Assembly (NCBI GenBank): GCA_020543525.1
Contig: JAHYIO010000006.1
Location: 62,001 to 126,000 of the forward strand
Direction: 5' to 3'
DNA length: 64,000 nt
Source: Coriolopsis trogii
Lineage: Eukaryota > Basidiomycota > Agaricomycetes > Polyporales > Polyporaceae
This document shows, piece after piece, positions 56,311-64,000 of the stretch. Position 1 is the first letter of the stretch; every line of letters begins with the position of its first letter. A program made the position numbers and the translations under genes. Under the pieces are notes generated by a model. That model was not told the DNA's origin and did not search any database. It was given only the letters and a program-made list of their open reading frames with translations.

Positions 56311-57219
56311 AGCTGCGTAAGAGGCTGCGGCAATCTCGGATGTTCGGGTGCGTCTCTTGCACCTCATGTTGTCTGTCTTGCTATGCAACCATACACTCGA
56401 CGACCTGTTCGTGACCGGATGAGTCGGAGGCACGCGTCGGGGCGAGTCGGGAGAGCGTGTCTGTGACGTCACGCGTCAAGCGCCTACGCGAGGACGTCCG
56501 CCACAGTCGCTACTCGATCGTCGCGTATGAGTGCGCACTCAGCGCTCTGGCGCATTGCAACATAGCATCTTCGTTTGTGGACAGTTTCTGGGCAGTCCTA
56601 CCCTCAATCCCGCCTATGGCCGCACAAGATACACTGACCGACTGCAGCCCTCGGAGACCTACGGATGGCATGGCCCTCTACTTTAGGGCACACAATCGTG
56701 GTCACAACTTCAGGAATCTCCCGGGACGTACCTGCTTGGTTAACTTGACTCGTCTTTGCGAATCGGGCTATGTTGGTACTACTTACACCCCGGAGTCACC
56801 AGATTTCTTCCTGAGGCGCGCTTTCGTAGGAATTCCGGATACTGTCAGCCGCCCAACCCCTACCTGCAAGGCTGACCTCTTCATGCAACACATAGCCGCG
56901 ACAGCAGCCACGACATACATACACGTACATGCCTCCGGTCGTAGACAGATTCGCTCTCACATAATGTATCTGACTTGCTTTGTCCGCAGTCCGTTCGCGT
57001 ACCTCCGGGACTACGACTTCGCCTCTGCCTTCTCCCCATGTCTTGCCGGGTGCGTCCTTTAGTCGCTCACACTCGAAGGAGGATATAGATGGCCCATATA
57101 TAAACCCTTGGCTTGTACCAGTATCGACCATCCTCTTCAACTTTCTCCACTGCCTGCTCAGAACGACAGTCACCCTCGAATCGTGCTGCTTTCCACACCC
57201 GTGACACATCTACGGTACC
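56311..57219. other. Intergenic region with formate dehydrogenase promoter
   Basis: A 201-codon plus frame at 56457-57062 has no intron or domain support and overlaps the promoter, so it is not called. The last part holds a TATA box (57097). Confidence 0.55.
57097..57104 (+). promoter_or_regulatory. TATA box of the formate dehydrogenase gene
   Basis: TATATAAA lies 116 nt before the ATG at 57220, a spacing common in strongly expressed fungal genes. Confidence 0.65.
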
Positions 57220-58925
57220 ATGTTATTCCTCAACGTATCGACTGCCACCCTTAAGCGTGGCTTCGCGTCTTCTGCTGCGAAGGCTCCGCGCATGCTCAAC
57301 AGCCGCACCCTTGCTCCTACGGTCAATCACAGTAGCAATGCGGGCATGAAGGTAACTGTGGTATTCCTTAAGTAGCGAAGCATGCAATATTGATCCTATG
57401 TACAGATCCTCGCTGTGCTCTACAAAGGCGGTGAAGCAGCCAGGCAGGAGCCGAAGCTCCTCGGCACTGTCGAGAATCAGGTTAGGCGCGGTCCTACTCA
57501 AACACCATGCTCTCTTGTTGATCTTCCTACAGCTTGGGATCCGGGACTGGCTCGAGTCTCAAGGCCATGCATTTATTGTGAGCGTATGAAAGTGTTTGTA
57601 ATGACGGCATTCTGACATTCTCAACAGGTCACGGACGACAAAGAGGGTCCCAATAGTGTTTTCCAGCAGCACATCAGCGATGTACGTATAGCTTCTACCC
57701 TATCTTCTCCTCCACCCTTCTCACTCTTCGTCGTATAGGCCGAGGTGCTCATCACGACACCATTCCACCCGGGTTATCTCACTCGGGAGCTTATGGAGAA
57801 GGTAACAATACACGCGCGGTTCCGCTTCATGATACGAGCTCAAACCCATGTGCAGGCAAAGAACCTCAAGCTCTGCGTTACCGCCGGTGTTGGGTCTGAT
57901 CATATTGACCTGAACGCCGCCATGGAGCGCGACATTCAAGTGCTCGAAGTGACCGGCTCGAACGTCGTCTCCGTTGCCGAGCACGTGCTGATGAACATCC
58001 TTCTCCTCGTCCGCAACTTTGTGCCCGCACACGAGATGATTGAGCGCGGGGACTGGCAGGTGTCCGACATTGCCCGCAACGCATACGATCTCGAGGGGAA
58101 GGTAATCGGGACGCTCGGCGCCGGCCGTATCGGCTACCGTGTGCTCGAACATCTCCAGCCGTTCAACCCTAAGGAGCTGTTGTATTACGACTACAACCCT
58201 TTGCCTGAGGGTGAGCTTGATAGTTCTCGAGTGATGTCAGCACTCTGAACTGACGGAATACATGATTTGGAGCAGCCGCTGCTCGCAAGGTCGGCGCTCG
58301 TCGCGTAGAGGATCTGAAGGACTTCGTATCACAGTGTGACATTGTGACCATCAACGCGCCCCTCCATGAGGGCACGAAGGGCCTGATCAACGCGGATCTG
58401 CTCAAGCACTTCAAGAAGGTAAGCACACATCCATCGATACAAGTACTACGGACTACAAGCTCACGCCGTGCAGGGTGCGTGGCTCGTCAACACCGCACGT
58501 GGTGCCATCTGCAACGCGGAGGACGTCGCGGCAGCGCTCAAGTCCGGTCAGCTGAACGGATATGCGGGAGACGTGTGGAACGTGCAGCCGGCGCCGAAGG
58601 ACCATCCGTGGAGGCAGATGAAGAACCCTCTTGGGGGTGGTAACGGCATGACGCCGCACTACTCTGGGACTACTCTGGACGCTCAGGCGCGTTATGCGGC
58701 GGGAACGAAGCAGATCCTGGAGAACTATTTCCAAGGAAAGCCGCAGGAGCCGGCCAACGTGATCATTGGTGTCGGTGAGTTCTGTCAAGGTGAACAGGTG
58801 TGGACATGAGCTTACAGTCATCCATTCGCTTTACAGGGAAGTATGAGACGACGTCTTGTAAGTACCAATATCATCGAGACACCCTCAGTAGTGCTCACAT
58901 GACCCGCACAGATGGCCAGCGTTGA
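57220..58925 (+). CDS. FDH: NAD-dependent formate dehydrogenase (400 aa)
   Basis: Ten exons: 57220-57351, 57406-57480, 57533-57577, 57628-57681, 57739-57801, 57856-58210, 58276-58418, 58474-58774, 58837-58857, 58912-58925; 401 codons. It oxidises formate to CO2 while reducing NAD+. Motifs: [13 protein letters not shown] fold [16 protein letters not shown] (about 208-223) with an Asp after the second strand (YYDYN), catalytic Arg298 in NTARGAI, Gln327 in [11 protein letters not shown], and His351 in [18 protein letters not shown]. The first 44 residues ([18 protein letters not shown]...) are basic, hydroxylated and free of acidic residues, like a mitochondrial presequence. The last coding exons are only 21 and 14 nt. 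In wood- and litter-decay fungi FDH recycles formate from oxalate breakdown; that role here is inferred. Preceded by a TATA box. Confidence 0.96.
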
Positions 58926-59688
58926 CTTTGATTGACTGCAATTGGGAATGGAAGGAACTTAGAGTGTCGGTCATGTATGGCGAGACAGTCCCTTCCCGGG
59001 CCTCTATAGAAACCGCCTGTCGCTGACCAGGATGTGTGGGTGTGACATGTAGCGCAATGGACGACCTACTCTTTTCGGGATAGGACTCATGGGATGTATT
59101 CATGACTAGTGATATACACTGTTACTTCCGGCCACTGGGACTGGAAGTGAGAGGAGGTGGGGACATGTGAGCGTCTGACAAGTCTCGTGACAACGGGACT
59201 AAGAACATCATGCCCAAAGCAGGTCGCTGCCCTTCGCCCGCTCTTCCCATCCAGCCACCACAACCACCAACCCACCCAGCTGCCCACCTCCGACCATCTC
59301 TGGCCCGGGGATTGCATCTTTCCATTTACAACGCCAGAAGATCTCCTCTAATACTGCACGTTGTCCCATGACGCCGACGGACAGTGAGCTTTTCCGGTCA
59401 CGATGGTTCTCGTTGGATCTTGAACCTTGGTCTGACTACTTCTTCTCTTCCTCCGCTCCTCTCGCGTAAAATTTAATTCCAAGTGCTGCACGATCATCTA
59501 CACGATGCGCATCACAAGGCCACCGACAGTCCGGCTGCACTCCCGCTTGACCCGGCCAAAGCACCTCATCCAAGGCCGGCGTCCCGGATTCGACGTACGC
59601 TGTCCACTCGTTGCCCTATAAATCTCGAGGAATGGACTGATTTGCATTTGACCCAGTCCCTCCTCTCAAGCCTGCTGCTACGGCTCTC
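58926..59688. other. Intergenic region with alpha-galactosidase promoter
   Basis: 3' flank of formate dehydrogenase and promoter of the GH27 gene. A CCGGGG motif near 59306 fits the CreA/Mig1 carbon-repression consensus SYGGRG, which is common by chance. No gene. Confidence 0.5.
59617..59623 (+). promoter_or_regulatory. TATA box of the GH27 gene
   Basis: TATAAAT lies 66 nt upstream of the last base before the ATG at 59689. Confidence 0.55.
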
Positions 59689-62243
59689 ATGGGATCGTTT
59701 CTTCTCCTTCTCGCGTCCCTTCTGAGCGGATGGTCCCTTTACTCCAAGGAACCAGTCCACGTCAAGGCTCTTGAGGATGGCATTGGTCGTCTTCCAGGTA
59801 GTCGTGGACTAACTACGGTTCATCATGCCGTCACTGACGACTAGCTATATACTATAGCCTTGGGATATAATAGTCAGTAGTATTCCCTCGTCCTTCCGCC
59901 CGACCGGAGTTAACGAGTCAGTTACGCACAACAGCATGGAACGCCTACGGGGTCCGTCTTTCACCTTCGTACACAGTAGCTATCTCCGCCTAATCTGTTC
60001 CCTGTCAGTGCAACATCAACGAAACCGTCATCCTTGAAACGGCTCAATATATGGTAAAACTGGGCCTCAAGGTCTGCATTCTCCCTTACTCCTTTCGCTT
60101 CCAGCGCTATCATAATTCTCAACACGCTTTGCAGGATGTAGGCTACTCTTGGGTCAACATCGACGACTGCTACGCAGAGAAGAACCGTAGCGCGTCCGGT
60201 CATCTAGTGGCAGGTTTGTTCTTCCGGCTATCGCACGGTGTGGATTGTCACATAACTCTGGAGCTTGAAGATCACGTCCGGTTTGCATCTGGGATGAACA
60301 CGCTCACCGATCGAATTCATGATTTGGGACTGTGAGTACTGGCTGACGGATGGTCTCGCATCTGCCGGAACTGACTTCACTGGCTACAGCAAAGCAGGAA
60401 TCGTAAGACTGTGACTTTGTGTAAGGATCTCAGGTGGATGTCGATGCTCTATGCCTACAGTACAGCTCCTCCGGCTGGTTCACCTGCGCGCTCTACCCCG
60501 GTGCATATGAGAACGAGTACAGGTGAAGACGGGTCTGCGCTGCACTGTCCTGCACAAGTCTTCTGGCTCACCTTGGACTCTCGCAGAGATGCGAAGACGT
60601 TCCAAGACTGGGGATTTGATTATCTCAAGTGGGTCCCACATATGTCTGCACCGTCTCGATGAACACAGAGCTTGATGTGCACATTCTCTCAGATTCGACA
60701 ATTGTGCTAGTATGTGTCCCCCGCATTGTTTCCGCTCGAGCCGAGCTCACTCTGGCTTCAGTTCCGTACGACGACATCATCCGTGAGGGCATCGTTGGCA
60801 GTAAGTGATCTCACGACAGCTTGGTCCAACGGCTAAGCCTCCTTGGCTGTCAGAGTACCAGCGCATGGCAGACGCCATCGCACAGCTCGCGCAAGACACG
60901 GGGAGGCCTCCTCTCTTCTTCTCCCTCTGCGAATGGGGCGAGGTGCGATCTACATTGACTCATACCGATCTCTCCGCTGACATCGGTGAATAGGAACAAC
61001 CGTGGCTCTGGGCTCGCCGGTTCGGACAGAGCTGGAGGGTGCGTCATATCTATGCCAGTTGAAAAGCGATCTCATTCGCTGATTCCACCTGGCAGACAAC
61101 GGGAGATATCAGTTACGATTTCACTCATCACAGGACCATCCTGCTTGGATTATTGACCAATCCGTGGTACGCAGGTCCGCGCTGGAGTTCCATTACAGAT
61201 ATCATCAATCAGTACGTTCATCAGCAAACGTACGCGCGGTTGACTGACCACCTACATAGGAACTCGTTTATTGCATGGGCCTCTGACTTCTATGGTCACA
61301 ATGACATGGACATCGTGAGTTCTGCGTCAATCCCACATCTCGGTACTGACCAGACGTCGCCCTACACCAGCTCGAAGTGTGAGCATCATGCAGGCTCGAA
61401 TACAATGTCGCTAACCCTGCGCCACAGCGGTAATGGCAATCTGACTTACGACGAGTTCAAGACGCACTTCACTGTCTGGGCCCTCATGAAGTCTCCCCTG
61501 CTCATCGGCACCGATGTGAGTGCTTCGGACGTTCCCTCCGTATACTGCCGATGCGACCAGCTCGGTCAATGTGCCAGCTCTCGACCGTCACCGACGAGTC
61601 TTTGTCCATCCTGAAGAACGAAGAGATCCTTGCGATCAACCAGGACCCCGTCGTCGGAACGAGCGTCACGCCGTTCCGCTGGGGCATCAACGTAAAAGAC
61701 CCATCGCTCTGGATGATGCGCCCTTCTCACCATTGGCATGCGGTAGCCCGACTGGGTCAGCAACTCGACACACCCCGCGCAATACTGGAGCGGGCAGAGC
61801 CAGAACGGCACCGTGTTCATGCTGGTCCGTCTCCCTCCAACACACACCCACACACACACGTCCCTGATCTCACCGAACGCCCACGCAGATCAACACGCTC
61901 TCCGAGCCGGCCGACATGTTCTTCAACCTGACCGAATCGCCCTGGATCCGCGCCGGGCGTCAGTACTCTGTCCGCGTGAGCTTATCTCCAGTCTCCATCT
62001 CGTACTCCCCAACGTCTCTCCCGAGCTCGCTCAACGCATAGACCCCTGTAGGACCTCTGGACGCACACCGAGAACGGCACGGCGGTGCGCAACTATACGG
62101 CGGAAGCGGTGCCGGCGCACGGCGTGGTCGCGCTCCTGCTCCAGGACGCGGGGGACGAGCCCGAAGACTCGGGTCCGCCGTGTGCGCGCGCGCACTGGTG
62201 CATGGGCGAGGACGGGACGCTGCCGCCGGGGAGTCTTCCCTAG
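59689..62243 (+). CDS. GH27 alpha-galactosidase, secreted (441 aa, 22 exons)
   Basis: Exons: 59689-59797, 59858-59872, 59935-59951, 60009-60071, 60135-60213, 60271-60331, 60390-60402, 60461-60522, 60587-60628, 60693-60709, 60762-60800, 60854-60942, 60994-61038, 61096-61111, 61175-61211, 61260-61314, 61371-61378, 61428-61515, 61578-61691, 61747-61824, 61889-61975, 62052-62243; 442 codons. The start MGSFLLLLASLLSGWSLY is a signal peptide. The GH27 barrel shows ALGYNTWNAYGCNINE, GYSWVNIDDCY, the nucleophile Asp156 in YLKFDNC, GQSWRTTGDIS and the acid/base Asp252 in GHNDMDILEVGNGNLT. A beta domain with NGT/NLT glycosylation sites follows. It removes terminal alpha-galactose from plant oligosaccharides or galactomannan outside the cell. 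Several exons are tiny (8, 13, 15, 16, 17, 17 nt); each was placed by frame, splice sites and family motifs. Confidence 0.92.
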
Positions 62244-62687
62244 GTCGGTGTCGGCAGTGCCCAGGAATGATGACTGGGGCGTGGGTGGGTGCGAGCGGCC
62301 ATCGCGGGATGTGCGGGGGATGGGATCGGTCGTCGAGGACAAGGACGAGGGTGAACGATATGTGTACGCGTATACGAGAGCGTGAGACAAATGGGTCAAG
62401 CACGACACGGCATGTGGTGGTCCGGGCTGAGGATAAGCAGCACGGGGGTTTGACTGGATTGTGGTCAAGTTCACAATCGGCCTTGAGGACGGCCCTGTCA
62501 TTATTGGATAGGTGCGTGCGGACAACATGGGCGGGATTGTGAGTGAGGCCATGTCCGACGGGACGTGACCGGGCGTGAATATGGATATAAGGGATGCGAC
62601 TCGCAGCACTCTGTCGTCAGAACGCAGCGCGTGAGCCAACCCGTACCACATTCACCACTCGTGACACTCTGCGCCGGTACGGATACC
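62244..62687. other. Intergenic region
   Basis: 3' flank of GH27 and promoter of the small membrane protein. A TATA-like GATATAAG at 62584-62591 lies about 97 nt before the ATG at 62688. Confidence 0.5.
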
Positions 62688-63275
62688 ATGGTCGGACTGG
62701 TCCAACGCTACAACGTCGTGGACGAATACTCTGCACTGCTCAGCACGAAGCACGATTCGCGAAAGGACCGATACGCCTTTGAGAGGCAAGACTCTGGCGG
62801 GCTAGCCCCTGCATCAGCAACAGCAACATACCGGCGGGCTACGTCTGCGCGCACCACGATGACGGCGGAAGCGAGCGAATGGCGGGAGGCGGTCTGTCCA
62901 CCGCTGGAAGACGTGCAGACGGTCATCGGACGGATGCAGGGGGACGCGAGCCTGACGCAGGAGGCGCTGTTCCGCAAGTACGGACCGGTGGTCGCGTTCG
63001 GGACAGTGTTCGTGGTGACGGTGCTCGCGATCCGGCCGCAGTCGGCGTTGAACGACGCGATGCGGTGGGGAACGCGTGAGGAGTGCCGGAGGGAGGGGAT
63101 GAGGTTCGGAGGGGTGGTGGTGGGAGGGGTGGTGCTGAGCCTGCTTGTGTTGAAATGCGCGCTGTTCGTGTCTGGAGAGGTCTGCAGCTATGTGTTGTCG
63201 ATGGGGAGGGGACACGGGAGAGAGAGGGCGGCGGCACCGTCGGATGGGATGGTGCTGGGAGGATTCTTTGCGTAG
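62688..63275 (+). CDS. Small protein with two membrane helices (195 aa), unknown
   Basis: A single exon from the Met at 62688. An earlier in-frame Met at 62565 lies before the TATA-like box and is less likely. Residues 1-100 are polar. Two hydrophobic segments follow: YGPVVAFGTVFVVTVLAI at about 101-118 and FGGVVVGGVVLSLLVLKCAL at about 142-161. No family recognised. The absence of introns is unusual among its neighbours. The minus-strand frame over the same stretch is longer but Arg/Pro-rich and looks like a shadow of GC-rich coding sequence. Confidence 0.6.
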   Translation: MVGLVQRYNVVDEYSALLSTKHDSRKDRYAFERQDSGGLAPASATATYRRATSARTTMTAEASEWREAVCPPLEDVQTVIGRMQGDASLTQEALFRKYGPVVAFGTVFVVTVLAIRPQSALNDAMRWGTREECRREGMRFGGVVVGGVVLSLLVLKCALFVSGEVCSYVLSMGRGHGRERAAAPSDGMVLGGFFA

Positions 63276-63683
63276 AGGCTCTAGCAATCTCAAAGCGTTC
63301 AGGCATGTTTGTTTTGTTGGCTGAGTCCGCGCGAGGGGACAAGACCGACACGGCCTGGGATGGCAGTCGGAGGCCACCATCCCTGTGTCGCCCACCTCGC
63401 CCTCATGCACACCGCTCTCTCCTCCGCCTCTCGCCCTCGCGCTGCCCCGCGCCGGTCTCCAACGCAGACCGCCCCGTCGAAGCTGCCCTCGTTGATCCCA
63501 CTTAATACCCGACAACGGCCAGCGTAAGCGAGTGAGCCAGAAGGAGCCCCAAGCCGACCCCGCCAGCCCCATTTCATCCTCCCCCCTCTCCTCCACCCCG
63601 ACTCTCCGGCAGGGCCTGCGCCCCGCCACGTCTGACATCCTGGAGCACCCCCATCTCCTCCCCTTTCCCCGCATTCGTCCTCC
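63276..63683. other. Intergenic region
   Basis: CT-rich sequence before the next ATG, as in fungal promoters. No other feature. Confidence 0.5.
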
Positions 63684-64000
63684 ATGACTTCCGCCCTCTC
63701 CCAGTCCGATGCACACTTGATCGGTCTCTGGTTCCAGCTTCTTGCCACAGGTCCGTGTCCTCGTCCATTCTCCCTCCCAACCCCTCCTCATTTCGCACAT
63801 CCTACCCGTTCTCCGTCCAGGCGCATACTGGGTCTACGTCCCCCAGTGCTTCATCATCCTCCGCCGCAAGGTCCGCGACGGCCTCTCCATCTGGTTTCCA
63901 GCCGTCTGTGTCCTCATCTTCCTCATCACTACCGCCGTAAGTGCCCTCCCTCTCCTCCCCAATCGTCTCTCATTCACCCCCGCCCTCCCAGGACCTGGTC
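63684..64000 (+). CDS. Membrane protein, 5' part only (runs off the window)
   Basis: Exon 1 63684-63750, exon 2 63821-63936, exon 3 from about 63992 to beyond the end. The protein begins MTSALSQSDAHLIGLWFQLL and reads ATGAYWVYVPQCFIILRRKV, then RDGLSIWFPAVCVLIFLITT, so two membrane helices are seen already. Splice sites are canonical and the frame is open across both introns. A multi-pass membrane protein is likely. The family cannot be named from the fragment. Confidence 0.7.
   Translation, partial: MTSALSQSDAHLIGLWFQLLATGPCPRPFSLPTPPHFAHPTRSPSRRILGLRPPVLHHPPPQGPRRPLHLVSSRLCPHLPHHYRRKCPPSPPQSSLIHPRPPRTW

Noticed and set aside
56457..57062. 201-codon plus-strand frame
   Set aside because: No recognisable domain; it covers the promoter of formate dehydrogenase.
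61112..61174. Reading 61096-61211 as one exon of the GH27 gene
   Set aside because: The frame is open, but it adds about 21 residues inside a conserved motif; removing a GT-AG intron restores the family pattern.
62814..63800. 328-codon minus-strand frame
   Set aside because: Arg/Pro-rich and antisense to GC-rich coding sequence and a promoter. The plus strand has a clearer start, TATA-like box and membrane helices.
1..64000. CRISPR arrays, rRNA genes, bacterial operons
   Set aside because: No regularly spaced repeats, no rRNA-like sequence, and spliced genes throughout.

Overview
The window is nuclear DNA of a filamentous basidiomycete, most likely an agaricomycete. The gene-rich part carries many 45-80 nt GT-AG introns and fungal-type proteins (BTB/CAP-Gly protein, kinesin-10-like motor, SmD1, old-yellow-enzyme-type oxidoreductase, formate dehydrogenase, GH27 alpha-galactosidase). 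The other part is packed with decayed eukaryotic transposons. There is no sign of a bacterial genome, CRISPR or rRNA.

The window has two halves. Positions 1 to about 38.7 kb are a transposon graveyard. In order: a Ty1/copia gag-pol relic (1-4350, minus) carrying a solo LTR with a perfect 5-bp target duplication (1455-2094); a Helitron Rep fragment (4360-5420); a small inverted-repeat element (6476-6718; second copy 37692-37952); an unresolved tract with faint exon-structured relics (7-13 kb); a PIF/Harbinger element with both ends and a 3-bp duplication (13454-17671), holding a Myb/SANT-like ORF1 convergent with a DDE transposase, ORF1 itself being split by another element; a long-inverted-repeat element in two copies (19900-20838 and 28690-29475); an inverted-repeat element inside another repeat (21406-22695); a CpG-decayed solo LTR (23814-24440); a family with ACATCAGG-type ends in at least three copies (14716-15961, 25714-28650, 31350-34272), one of them holding a nested 2.0-kb element (26552-28562); and a hAT transposase pseudogene with two recognisable introns (34310-36690). 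CpG content changes abruptly between elements, which suggests insertions of different ages in a methylated or otherwise mutated compartment.

From about 39 kb to the end the sequence is ordinary gene-dense euchromatin. In order: BTB/CAP-Gly protein (minus), kinesin (plus), a 233-aa protein of unknown function (minus), a 910-aa coiled-coil protein (minus), SmD1 (minus), flavin oxidoreductase (plus), formate dehydrogenase (plus), GH27 alpha-galactosidase (plus), a small two-helix membrane protein (plus) and the 5' end of a membrane protein running off the window (plus). I built exon models by hand. For every complete gene the summed exon lengths are a multiple of three and the frame stays open across all junctions. 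These genes are mainly housekeeping or metabolic and do not look like one cluster. BTB/CAP-Gly-kinesin and SmD1-oxidoreductase are divergent pairs that could share promoters.

All identifications rest on motif recognition by eye. No database search was run.
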